Below are positions 8,413 through 15,544 of a stretch of DNA of 23,711 nt, piece after piece. Source of the stretch: Actinobacillus sp. GTDB taxonomy: Bacteria; Pseudomonadota; Gammaproteobacteria; Enterobacterales; Pasteurellaceae. Both the position numbers and the translations under genes were made by a program. Where the stretch lies: contig JAHHQY010000022.1 of assembly GCA_020026115.1 (NCBI GenBank), positions 1-23,711 of the forward strand, written 5' to 3'. The stretch's first letter is position 1. Every line of letters starts with the position of its first letter. The notes below the pieces were generated by a model, which saw nothing but the letters and a program-made list of their open reading frames with translations, did no database searches and had not been told where the DNA came from.

Positions 8413-8493
8413 AATTTATTCGCTTTTATTTGATTTTAGTCTATGAGATAAGTAAGATCATCGACTTATGTTTATTAAGGAGAAAATTCCGTT

Positions 8494-10377
8494 ATGCTAT
8501 CACATCGTAAGTCGTTAAAACATCTTTTAGCACCGATTTCTTTAAGTCTTTGTTTAGCCAGTTGTAGTGGCTTAGACTTTGGCTTGTCTTCGAAAAATAG
8601 CCCTCTCTGGCAAGATGTCAACGCGAGTTCTGATTATTATTTACGCCACAGTCAGCAAGCGACATCCTTAGAAGAACGTAATAATTTCAAATTGTTAGCG
8701 GCTCGTGCTTTGTTGCAGGAAAATAAATTGGCTCAAGCTCAAGGACTTCTTTCTGAATTAACGCAATTAACGCGCATACAAGAAGAAGATAAAACCTTAA
8801 TTCTTGCCCATTTATCCGCCCTTTCTCAACAAAATCACCTTGCGCAACAAGCATTACAACAATTAAATTTCAATGATTTAAACTCAACGCAAAAAATTCG
8901 CTTTTTAGCAATTTCCGCACAAATTGAGCAAAATAAAGGCGATTATCTCAGCGCGCTTAATCAACGTTTAGCCATGGATGATTACTTTACGAGCATTCAG
9001 GAAAAACAGCGTAATAACGATGAAATTTGGGCGATTTTACGTCAAATGCCAGCAAGTTTACTGCAAAATAGTCAATTTTATGCTGATAACAACCCAAGAC
9101 TACAAGGTTGGTTAAGTCTTGCGAATTTATACAATCAACATATTGATTCTTTAGAAACTTTACGCAGTGCTATTTTGAATTGGAAAGTGCAACATGCACA
9201 ACATTCTGCAGTTTATTTATTACCAAAAGAATTACAAAATATTTTTAATTTCCAACATTTAAATGTAGGACGTGTGGCCTTGTTATTACCTTTAAGTGGC
9301 AATGTCAAACTTATTGGTAATACGGTAAAACAAGGCTTTGAGTTTGCTCATGCCAATAGCTATGAACCTGTCAGCGTTTTCGATACCAGTTCTGGCAATA
9401 TGGCGGAAATTTTACAACAAGTAAAAGCACAAGGCATTACAACGGTCATTGGGCCTTTATTAAAACAAAATGTGCAACAGTTAATTCAAAATCCGCAATG
9501 GTTAACAGGCTTAAACGTACTCGCTTTAAATACGCCTTCTCAAGCGCCGTCCCTTGGGCAAATGTGCTATTTCAGCTTAGCGCCAGAAGATGAAGCGCGC
9601 AGTGCTGCCGATAAAATGTGGCAACAACACATTCAACTGCCTTTAGTTTTAGTACCAAAAAATAATTTAGGTCAGCGCGTCGCTAATGCCTTTACTCAGC
9701 ATTGGCAAGCCTTAGGCGGAAATGAAATTCAAGTGGATTATTACACCGATATGGCAGACCTTCGCCCTATTTTCGTGCGCGCCATAGGCATTATCGAACC
9801 TTCGGAAAAAGATAAAGGCAAAGCAAATTATCGCGAAAAAAATCGCCGTGATTTCGACCCAACATTCCAAGCTGTGCAAGCTGTGTTTGCTTTAGGGGAT
9901 AACTTGCAACTTGCTGATATTAAAACCACAATTGATAACACCAATGTAAAATTACCGCTTTTCGCAAGTTCACGTATCAATTCACCGAATAATCAAGGCA
10001 GTTACCGTTTATTGATGGAAGGCACGAAATTTACAGATTTACCTTTATTTAAAGACCCAACTTCTGATGATTTCTTAAAAATTGCACGAGCAAATCAAGA
10101 GGATTATTCTCTCATGCGTCTTTACGCAATGGGGGCTGATGCTTGGAAAGTGGTCAATAATTTAAATGAAATGCGCCATATTGCAGGCTTCCATGTCAGT
10201 GGCTTAACCGGTAATCTTTCTGCGAACTACCGCTGTGAAATTCAACGTGATATGACATGGTTTGAATTTAAGCAAGGTCGTTTAATCGAAGAAAATGCGC
10301 TGATGTTAAATAATGAAACGCCATCTCAGCATGATGAACCTGAAACAAACCAAGAAGATGTAGCAAGTTTGCTATAA
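8494..10377 (+). CDS. lpoA: LpoA, outer-membrane lipoprotein activator of PBP1A
   Basis: LpoA is an outer-membrane lipoprotein that reaches through the periplasm to stimulate the peptidoglycan synthase PBP1A. The signal peptide ends in the lipobox LASC with Cys24 as the lipidated residue. An alpha-helical TPR-like domain follows (about 30-255, rich in Gln and Ala). The C-terminal half has a periplasmic-binding-protein fold, beginning at VGRVALLLPLSGN (about 257). At 627 residues it is somewhat longer than I recall for the H. influenzae protein. A charged stretch around EKDKGKANYREKNRRDF (about 440) may be a lineage-specific loop. The start has AAGGAG 11 bases upstream. It heads the operon lpoA-yraN-diaA-dolP. 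Confidence 0.93.
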   Translation: MLSHRKSLKHLLAPISLSLCLASCSGLDFGLSSKNSPLWQDVNASSDYYLRHSQQATSLEERNNFKLLAARALLQENKLAQAQGLLSELTQLTRIQEEDKTLILAHLSALSQQNHLAQQALQQLNFNDLNSTQKIRFLAISAQIEQNKGDYLSALNQRLAMDDYFTSIQEKQRNNDEIWAILRQMPASLLQNSQFYADNNPRLQGWLSLANLYNQHIDSLETLRSAILNWKVQHAQHSAVYLLPKELQNIFNFQHLNVGRVALLLPLSGNVKLIGNTVKQGFEFAHANSYEPVSVFDTSSGNMAEILQQVKAQGITTVIGPLLKQNVQQLIQNPQWLTGLNVLALNTPSQAPSLGQMCYFSLAPEDEARSAADKMWQQHIQLPLVLVPKNNLGQRVANAFTQHWQALGGNEIQVDYYTDMADLRPIFVRAIGIIEPSEKDKGKANYREKNRRDFDPTFQAVQAVFALGDNLQLADIKTTIDNTNVKLPLFASSRINSPNNQGSYRLLMEGTKFTDLPLFKDPTSDDFLKIARANQEDYSLMRLYAMGADAWKVVNNLNEMRHIAGFHVSGLTGNLSANYRCEIQRDMTWFEFKQGRLIEENALMLNNETPSQHDEPETNQEDVASLL

Positions 10378-10384
10378 AAAAACA

Positions 10385-10397
10385 CTCGCACCGAATT
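10385..10397 (-). repeat. Uptake-sequence-like word, copy 5
   Basis: CTCGCACCGAATT, the reverse orientation, in the 32-base spacer between lpoA and yraN just before the yraN ribosome binding site. Confidence 0.7.
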
Positions 10398-10409
10398 TTT
10401 GGAGTTTTT

Positions 10410-10784
10410 ATGCCACTATTACAACGCTCACCTACGCGCCGTCAAGGGGAAAAATTTGAACACCTTGCGCGCCAGTTTTTAGAAAAACAAGGTTTGCATT
10501 TTATTGCTGGAAATGTAAATTTCAAATGCGGAGAGCTTGATTTAATTATGCAAGAGCAAGAAACCATTGTTTTTGTGGAAGTGCGCCAGCGTAAAAATCA
10601 CGCTTTTGGCGGTGCGGTAGAAAGCGTCGATTGGCGCAAACAACAACGTTGGCTGGATGCGGCTAATATGTGGCTTGCAGAGCGTGGTTTAAGTTTAGAA
10701 GATGCAGATTGCCGTTTTGACCTGGTCGCTTTTGGTAAAAATGCCGATGAAATACAATGGCTTGCCAATTTTTTAGATGATTAA
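10410..10784 (+). CDS. yraN: YraN, UPF0102 nuclease-like protein
   Basis: This is a small cytoplasmic protein (124 residues) of the UPF0102/YraN family, which has the restriction-endonuclease-like fold seen in Holliday-junction resolvase relatives. The motif series GEKFEHLARQFLEKQG, then GELDLIMQE and FVEVRQRK (about 39-60) carries the conserved Asp and Glu-x-Lys-type residues, although here the usual VEVK/R position reads VEVRQR. The function is not established. It lies 32 bases after lpoA behind a GGAG site. One CTCGCACCGAATT repeat copy fills most of that spacer. The conserved position between lpoA and diaA supports the name. Confidence 0.92.
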   Translation: MPLLQRSPTRRQGEKFEHLARQFLEKQGLHFIAGNVNFKCGELDLIMQEQETIVFVEVRQRKNHAFGGAVESVDWRKQQRWLDAANMWLAERGLSLEDADCRFDLVAFGKNADEIQWLANFLDD

Positions 10785-10807
10785 TTCCTTTTACCTTAAT
10801 TAAAATT

Positions 10808-11395
10808 ATGTTAGAAAAAATTAACAACCTTTATGCAGAAAGTATTCAAAGCCAAATTTCTGCATCTAAATTACTACCCGAAGTGGTTGTGCGCGCGGCA
10901 GAAAAAATGGTCGAAACTTTGCTTGCAGGAAATAAAATTATTGTCTGCGGACAAGGCCGAGCTTATGCTAACGCCCAATTTTTAGTGGCGAATTTATTAC
11001 ATCGCTACGAATTAGCGCGTCCCAGTTTTCCGGCTGTCTTGCTTTCTTTAGACGGCGCTGTGGCCTCGGCGATTTATGCTGAAAATCCAAACGATAATTT
11101 ATACTTACGTCAATTTGAAGCCATTGCGCATAAAGGTGATTTAGTCATCGTGTATACGCCTTGTGGTACGGAAGAAAATATTTTAAGTTTAATGCATAGT
11201 GCCAGTGGCCGAGAATTAAGCATTATTGCCTTAACAGGGAAAAATCACGACCATGTGAAAGGATTTTTAGCCGAACAAGATATTGAAATTCCAGTGCCTG
11301 CCCATAAAGAAAGCCGTATTCTTGAACAACATTTATTTATTACCAACAGCTTATGTGAATTAGTTGATTTTTCTCTCTTTTCACATAATTTGTAA
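10808..11395 (+). CDS. diaA: DiaA-type SIS-domain protein
   Basis: The 195-residue protein consists of one SIS (sugar isomerase) domain of the GmhA/DiaA group. In E. coli DiaA is a tetramer that binds DnaA and promotes timely initiation of replication. The SIS core is visible at about 35-170: AGNKIIVCGQGRAYANAQF (about 40-58), LVIVYTPCGTEENIL and IIALTGKNHD. Position between yraN and dolP points to DiaA rather than phosphoheptose isomerase GmhA, which shares the fold. The start has no good Shine-Dalgarno sequence (AATTAAAATT before the ATG), so it may depend on read-through ribosomes from yraN, 23 bases upstream. Confidence 0.88.
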   Translation: MLEKINNLYAESIQSQISASKLLPEVVVRAAEKMVETLLAGNKIIVCGQGRAYANAQFLVANLLHRYELARPSFPAVLLSLDGAVASAIYAENPNDNLYLRQFEAIAHKGDLVIVYTPCGTEENILSLMHSASGRELSIIALTGKNHDHVKGFLAEQDIEIPVPAHKESRILEQHLFITNSLCELVDFSLFSHNL

Positions 11396-11410
11396 CTTTA
11401 GGAGTATATT

Positions 11411-11992
11411 ATGAAAAAACTCACTACTCTTGCCATGATTTTTGGCTCAGCCCTTGCGCTACAAGCTTGTGTTCCTGCGGCCATTATTGGCGGTTCAGCG
11501 GTTGCAGGTAAAGTGATTACCGACCCTCGCACCGTTGGCACGCAAATTGATGACGAAACCTTAGAAGAACGCGTTATCCTCGCTATTAACAAGGACGCTC
11601 AATTACGCCAAGAAGCGCGTATTAATGCGGTGTCTTATAATGAACATGTGTTGTTAATTGGCCAAGTCCCAAATAACAATTTAAAAATTCAAGCCGGTAA
11701 TATTACAAAAGGCGTAAAACATGTAAAAACCGTTTATAACGAATTGGTGATCGGTAAAAAAATTCCAGCCAGCCGAATTTTTAAAGATGGCGCGATTACA
11801 TCTCAAGTAAAATCAAAATTACTCATTACGCCAAATATCAATAGCACTAATGTCAAAGTGATTACTGAAAATGGGCAAGTTTATTTAATGGGATCGGTAT
11901 TACCTGAACAAGCTGCGATTATTATTAACGTTGTGCGCAATATCAATGGCGTTCAAAAAGTAATTAACGCAATGCAATTAGTCAACAATTAA
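11411..11992 (+). CDS. dolP: DolP (YraP), double-BON-domain outer-membrane lipoprotein
   Basis: This is an outer-membrane lipoprotein with two BON domains. E. coli DolP binds anionic phospholipids and supports envelope integrity and regulation of septal amidase activation. The signal peptide ends in LQAC, with Cys20 as the lipid site. BON domain 1 covers about 45-112 (ETLEERVILAINKD to VYNELVIG) and domain 2 about 124-192 (AITSQVKSKLL to VINAMQLV). Length is 193 residues (E. coli 191). An AGGAG site precedes the ATG. It is the last gene of the lpoA operon, 15 bases after diaA, and is followed by a strong terminator. Confidence 0.93.
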   Translation: MKKLTTLAMIFGSALALQACVPAAIIGGSAVAGKVITDPRTVGTQIDDETLEERVILAINKDAQLRQEARINAVSYNEHVLLIGQVPNNNLKIQAGNITKGVKHVKTVYNELVIGKKIPASRIFKDGAITSQVKSKLLITPNINSTNVKVITENGQVYLMGSVLPEQAAIIINVVRNINGVQKVINAMQLVNN

Positions 11993-12012
11993 ACGCGTTA
12001 CCACGTAACAGT

Positions 12013-12039
12013 AAAAAAGGACGTTAAACGTCCTTTTTT
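12013..12039. terminator. Bidirectional intrinsic terminator
   Basis: AAAAAAGGACG and CGTCCTTTTTT form an 11-bp stem around a 5-base loop (TTAAA). The A and T tracts allow it to work for dolP on the plus strand and for the convergent NYN-type gene on the minus strand, whose stop lies 9 bases away. Confidence 0.85.
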
Positions 12040-12048
12040 CTTACCTAA

Positions 12049-12954
12049 CTATCTTAAATATTTCACTTCGCCTTCGGTGAGGTTTTCAATAATTTGGTCA
12101 TTTTTTAATTGTTGTAAAATAAATAAGGTTTGTTTTTCATTATTTTGCACAAGGCTTCGAATTTCATTGGTTAAGGCTTTTTTCGTTTTTGGGCGACGGA
12201 CAACTTTGCGACTTAACAACCCTGTTTTAAAAGTTTGATAACGATCTACCGCCTCATAATGTTGGCCTAAATCCCAAATCACCTCTTCACCATCAAAACT
12301 TAAGGCTTTTAACGCGCCTAAATATTTCATAATCGCTTGAGTATATTCCTCAGCTTTATGCCCTTGTAAATATTTCATCCCCGTTGTCGCGATAATGTGG
12401 TTGCGCAAGGCTTGACGATTAGTCGGTAAATGGCTTTTATCTTTGGTTTTTTTGATAATGTTGCGATATTTATGGAAAAACTCTTGGCAACTTTTATCCA
12501 TAGGGACAGAAATGGAAATAGAAGGTTTTGATACGGCTTCCGCTTGCGTTGCTTCACCTTCTTGGCCTTTATTTTCCAATAAGGGCTGAATATTGGCTAA
12601 TTGTCTTGCTAATAATAAGCGACAGCGCCGTCCATTCGGTTGTGATGAAATAAACTCACATAAGCCCTCATAGCCACGATCATAAGATAAAACGTGAAAT
12701 TCAACATCTTTATTCACGGTCACATCTAAACGACCTAAAAAGTACGCAATATGAAAATCCAAATTATTTTTTGCAATTTTATGGACTTTTATTAAGGAAA
12801 TATTCAACATATTGTCGATATTTGATGGCAACATCACATAATTTTGATTATCTGCTGCGCCAACAAACAAAAAGATACGCGCATATTCACATAAATTGAT
12901 GCCATCAATATCTAAGGTGTTGACATTTTCATAATCAATAAAGGCATATTTCAT
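12049..12954 (-). CDS. NYN/PIN-like nuclease-fold protein
   Basis: The 301-residue soluble protein has an N-terminal domain (about 1-115) of the NYN/PIN type, a fold used by metal-dependent RNases. The likely acidic metal ligands are Asp7 and Glu9 in FIDYENVN, Asp66 in KNNLDFHIAYFLG and Asp92 in LSYDRGYEGL. The remaining part is basic and helical. It has a HhH/OST-HTH-like look (about 155-215, HLPTNRQALRNHIIATTGMK), but I cannot assign that domain. The start is supported by AAGGGG 7 bases before the ATG. It is convergent with dolP and shares its terminator. RNA cleavage and substrate are inferred from the fold only. Confidence 0.75.
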   Translation of the reverse strand: MKYAFIDYENVNTLDIDGINLCEYARIFLFVGAADNQNYVMLPSNIDNMLNISLIKVHKIAKNNLDFHIAYFLGRLDVTVNKDVEFHVLSYDRGYEGLCEFISSQPNGRRCRLLLARQLANIQPLLENKGQEGEATQAEAVSKPSISISVPMDKSCQEFFHKYRNIIKKTKDKSHLPTNRQALRNHIIATTGMKYLQGHKAEEYTQAIMKYLGALKALSFDGEEVIWDLGQHYEAVDRYQTFKTGLLSRKVVRRPKTKKALTNEIRSLVQNNEKQTLFILQQLKNDQIIENLTEGEVKYLR

Positions 12955-13046
12955 ATCATTCCCCTTTCTGTTTGAAGTGGTTTTAAGCAGTGTACCACTC
13001 TCTTCATTATTTTGGCTGAAATTTGCAAAAAATTTTTCTATCTATT

Positions 13047-13526
13047 TTAACAAGTTGCAAACTGCTCTAATAATTTACCACAACAATGCTTAAATTTTTT
13101 CCCACTTCCACAAAAACACGCTGATTTTTGCGTAGGGTAATTCACGTTAGGATCGACAAAATACCATTGGCCATCTTGGCAATAAAAGAGGGATTTTTCG
13201 TGATGGGTTTGCTGGGTTTCTTGCGCAATATAAAATGCCTTAAATTCAACAAAGGCTTTTTTCGGCGCGAAGGCTTCGTCGTTAGAAAGAATGTTTAAAC
13301 CGCACCATTTTGTTTGCCCTATCCAAGTGTTTAAAGCCTTTTTATCGAGCTTATCTTGCTGACAAGGTAATGTGGTTTGCACAATATAATCCGCCATTCC
13401 TAAACTTATCGCGCAATAACGTGAACGCATCAATTGCAAAGCGGTTTGTGCTTTTTCTTTTCCTTGATGTAAAGGTGCGCAACAATTCGCATAAATTTTT
13501 CCCGACTGGCAGGCACATAATTCCAT
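13047..13526 (-). CDS. ychJ: YchJ-family SEC-C motif protein (UPF0225)
   Basis: The 159-residue protein carries two SEC-C zinc-binding motifs. One is at the N-terminus (CACQSGKIYANCC, about 4-16) and one at the C-terminus (CFCGSGKKFKHCCG, about 137-150). Between them lies an NTF2-like domain that begins near ALQLMRSRYCAIS and contains WCGLNIL. This is the layout of YchJ/UPF0225 proteins, whose function is not established. SEC-C motifs of SecA bind zinc and contact SecB or the ribosome. An AAGGA site precedes the ATG at 13526. The gene is divergent from queC. It contains one TTTTTTCGGCGCGA repeat copy. Confidence 0.88.
   Translation of the reverse strand: MELCACQSGKIYANCCAPLHQGKEKAQTALQLMRSRYCAISLGMADYIVQTTLPCQQDKLDKKALNTWIGQTKWCGLNILSNDEAFAPKKAFVEFKAFYIAQETQQTHHEKSLFYCQDGQWYFVDPNVNYPTQKSACFCGSGKKFKHCCGKLLEQFATC
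13257..13270 (+). repeat. Uptake-sequence-like word, copy 6
   Basis: TTTTTTCGGCGCGA inside ychJ; the last base of the consensus is A instead of G. Confidence 0.65.
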
Positions 13527-13594
13527 TTTTTCTTCCTTTTAAAATAAAAGAAGCATTTTAAAAAATTTTTCCTTCCTTTGGCAAAAAAAATTCC

Positions 13595-13609
13595 TTTTTT
13601 CGGTACGAG
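13595..13609 (+). repeat. Uptake-sequence-like word, copy 7 (variant)
   Basis: TTTTTTCGGTACGAG in the ychJ-queC spacer; one core base differs (A for G). Confidence 0.5.
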
Positions 13610-13660
13610 TTGTCTTTTTAATTCATCTCAAGCACGTTAAAATAAGCGCTCTTTTAATCC

Positions 13661-13696
13661 TGTGGTTCGTAACCCTCCCACAATAAAAAACTAGGA
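13661..13696 (+). promoter_or_regulatory. preQ1-I-type riboswitch controlling queC translation
   Basis: P1 is TGTGG (13661-13665) paired with CCACA (13678-13682). The loop TTCGTAACCCTC contains the C (13668) expected to pair with preQ1. The A-rich tail AATAAAAAACTAGG then follows, as in known preQ1-I aptamers. CCT (13674-13676) can pair with AGG (13693-13695) to form the P2 pseudoknot. That AGG is the only Shine-Dalgarno sequence for queC, whose ATG is at 13702, so ligand binding should block translation. PreQ1 is a downstream product of the QueC pathway, which makes this a feedback loop. Identified by eye from the motif. Confidence 0.82.
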
Positions 13697-13701
13697 AAAT
13701 C

Positions 13702-14385
13702 ATGAATATTTCAAATCCAAACTGCACACGTCGTGCGCTCGTCATCTTTTCTGGCGGACAAGATTCTACTACCTGTTTAATTCAAGCTTTACAAAATTAT
13801 GGCAAAGAAAATGTGGAAGTCATGACTTTTCACTATGGTCAGCGCCATGATATTGAATTACAAAAAGCGCAATGGATTGCACGCGATCTGGGCGTAAAAC
13901 AAACGCTTATGGACACCTCGCTTAAAGCCGTGACAAAAAATGCTTTAATGCAACAAACGCCAATTGAAACAAATGAAAATGGCTTGCCAAATACCTTTGT
14001 TGATGGACGTAACGCGCTCTTTTTACTCTACTCTGCTATTTATGCCAAAGGACAAGGTATTACGGATATTATTACCGGCGTTTGTGAAACCGATTTTAGT
14101 GGCTACCCAGATTGTCGAGATGTGTTTATTAAATCCATGAACGTCACTTTAAATTTAGCTATGGACTATAATTTCCGTCTTCTCACGCCTTTAATGTACT
14201 TAACTAAAGCGCAAACTTGGCAATTAGCTGATGAATTAGGCGCTTTAGATTATATTCGTCAACACACCCACACTTGTTATTTAGGTGTTGAAGGCGGTTG
14301 TGGCGAATGCCCAAGTTGCCTATTACGCGAAAAAGGTTTAGCGGAATATTTAGCGCAAAAAGAGGCAAAAGATGTTCAAAATTAG
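13702..14385 (+). CDS. queC: 7-cyano-7-deazaguanine synthase QueC
   Basis: QueC converts 7-carboxy-7-deazaguanine to preQ0 using ammonia and ATP, late in queuosine-precursor synthesis. The 227-residue protein has the PP-loop SGGQDS (17-22) and a C-terminal zinc cluster of four Cys in HTCYLGVEGGCGECPSC. FVDGRNALFL and GVCETDFSGYPDCR are also typical. Translation is predicted to be controlled by the preQ1 riboswitch whose pseudoknot covers the ribosome binding site. The 3' end overlaps queD by 14 bases. QueC is usually close to this length. Confidence 0.96.
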   Translation: MNISNPNCTRRALVIFSGGQDSTTCLIQALQNYGKENVEVMTFHYGQRHDIELQKAQWIARDLGVKQTLMDTSLKAVTKNALMQQTPIETNENGLPNTFVDGRNALFLLYSAIYAKGQGITDIITGVCETDFSGYPDCRDVFIKSMNVTLNLAMDYNFRLLTPLMYLTKAQTWQLADELGALDYIRQHTHTCYLGVEGGCGECPSCLLREKGLAEYLAQKEAKDVQN

Positions 14386-14797
14386 CAAAGAATTTCATTT
14401 TGATATGGCTCATCTTTTAAACGGACACGATGGAAAATGCCAAAATTTACATGGCCATACCTACAAATTACAAGTAGAACTTTGTAGCGATTTAATTCCT
14501 TCTGGTGCTAAAAAAGGTATGGTTGCAGATTTTTCTGATGTGAAATCCGCGGTAAAAAAATGGATTTTAGAGCCGATGGATCATGCTTTTATGTTTGACC
14601 AAAGCTCTGAAAAAGAATGTCAAATTGCCGAACTTTTAACGACTTTAGAGTCCAAAACCTTTGCTTTTCCAACGCGCACTACAGCGGAAAATATTGCGCA
14701 ATTTATTTTTCAACGTTTGCGCGCCAATACTCGCCTTCCCATTTCTTGCGTTCGCTTATGGGAAACGCCAACGGCTTTTTGTGAGTATTCGGAATAA
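14372..14797 (+). CDS. queD: 6-carboxy-5,6,7,8-tetrahydropterin synthase QueD
   Basis: QueD turns 7,8-dihydroneopterin triphosphate into 6-carboxytetrahydropterin, the second step of the queuosine pathway. The 141-residue protein shows the zinc ligands His14 (FDMAHLL), His27 and His29 (NLHGHTYKL), and the catalytic Cys23. The C-terminal RLWETPTAFCEY contains the substrate-binding Glu. The start lies within the end of queC behind an AGAGG site, giving a 14-base overlap and probable translational coupling. This also places queD under the queC riboswitch indirectly. Confidence 0.95.
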   Translation: MFKISKEFHFDMAHLLNGHDGKCQNLHGHTYKLQVELCSDLIPSGAKKGMVADFSDVKSAVKKWILEPMDHAFMFDQSSEKECQIAELLTTLESKTFAFPTRTTAENIAQFIFQRLRANTRLPISCVRLWETPTAFCEYSE

Positions 14798-14799
14798 GT

Positions 14800-15447
14800 A
14801 TGCAAAATTCGCTTATAATTCCGTCACTTCAATTTCCCGTTGTAGAAATTTTTGAAAGTTTACAAGGTGAAGGGGCGAATACGGGAATGCCCAGTATTTT
14901 TATTCGTTTCGGCCGATGTAATTTACGTTGTTCTTGGTGCGATACGCCTTATCAGCAATATCGCTTTATGTCCTTTGCTGAAATTTTAGAGCGTGTGGCC
15001 CAATTTTCGGCGCGAAACATTATTATTACCGGTGGTGAACCGACTATTGTGCCGAATTTAGCCCATTTGTTAGCCCATTTAAAAGCGCAAGGCTTTTTTC
15101 TTGCCATAGAAACCAACGGGTTAGAAAATGTGCCAGAAGAAATAGATTACATTGCCACGAGCCCTAAATTTCAATTCGCTAAAATGTATGAAAAACAAGG
15201 AATTAAAAAGGCAAATGAAGTGCGCATTGTGGTTGATAAACTTAAAAACCCTGCGGACTTTTTAGCCTTTTGCCAAACAATTCGCCAACGAATTCAAGCG
15301 GATTTTTACTTCCTTTCTCCTTGCCAGATAAATGGGGAATTTAATTTGCTCCAAACCTTACAGTTGTTAGGGGATTTAAATGCCAAACCGCAGAAAAAAC
15401 CATGGCTATTAAGTTTGCAAACTCATCTTTTAGTGGGGATTGAGTAG
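14800..15447 (+). CDS. queE: 7-carboxy-7-deazaguanine synthase QueE
   Basis: QueE is a radical SAM enzyme that rearranges 6-carboxytetrahydropterin to 7-carboxy-7-deazaguanine. The 215-residue protein has the CX3CX2C iron-sulfur motif (Cys40, Cys44, Cys47 in GRCNLRCSWCD). The N-terminal ESLQGEGANTGMPSIF is the family's SAM and substrate region, and IIITGGEPT is the radical-SAM GGE motif. It starts 2 bases after the queD stop and ends the operon. The small size and the WLLSLQTHLLVGIE ending fit the gammaproteobacterial type. One ATTTTCGGCGCGA repeat copy lies in the gene (encoding FSARN), and another follows the stop. Confidence 0.95.
   Translation: MQNSLIIPSLQFPVVEIFESLQGEGANTGMPSIFIRFGRCNLRCSWCDTPYQQYRFMSFAEILERVAQFSARNIIITGGEPTIVPNLAHLLAHLKAQGFFLAIETNGLENVPEEIDYIATSPKFQFAKMYEKQGIKKANEVRIVVDKLKNPADFLAFCQTIRQRIQADFYFLSPCQINGEFNLLQTLQLLGDLNAKPQKKPWLLSLQTHLLVGIE
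15004..15015 (+). repeat. Uptake-sequence-like word, copy 8
   Basis: TTTTCGGCGCGA inside queE; followed by A instead of G. Confidence 0.65.
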
Positions 15448-15467
15448 CTCAACTAAATAAAGGTCTA

Positions 15468-15481
15468 TTTTTCGGCGCGAG
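15468..15481 (+). repeat. Uptake-sequence-like word, copy 9
   Basis: TTTTTCGGCGCGAG in the queE-pykA spacer; perfect match, 20 bases after the queE stop. Confidence 0.7.
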
Positions 15482-15493
15482 CTTCTTTTTTAA

Positions 15494-15525
15494 AATAAAA
15501 AAAACCGCACATTTCGTGCGGTTTT
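15494..15525 (-). terminator. Intrinsic terminator of pykA
   Basis: AAAACCGCAC and GTGCGGTTTT form a 10-bp stem around ATTTC. On the minus strand it is followed by a long T-rich run (TTTTTTTATTTTA), which fits a terminator for pykA, 19 bases after its stop. On the plus strand the T run is only four bases, so it would be weaker for queE. The stem carries GTGCGGT, a partial match to the Haemophilus uptake signal, but not the full AAGTGCGGT. Confidence 0.8.
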
Positions 15526-15544
15526 CGTCAACTATTACAGTTAA

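Noticed and set aside
15501..15525. GTGCGGT / ACCGCAC in the pykA terminator as a classical Haemophilus uptake signal
   Set aside because: The leading AA is missing on both arms; the core AAGTGCGGT is not complete.
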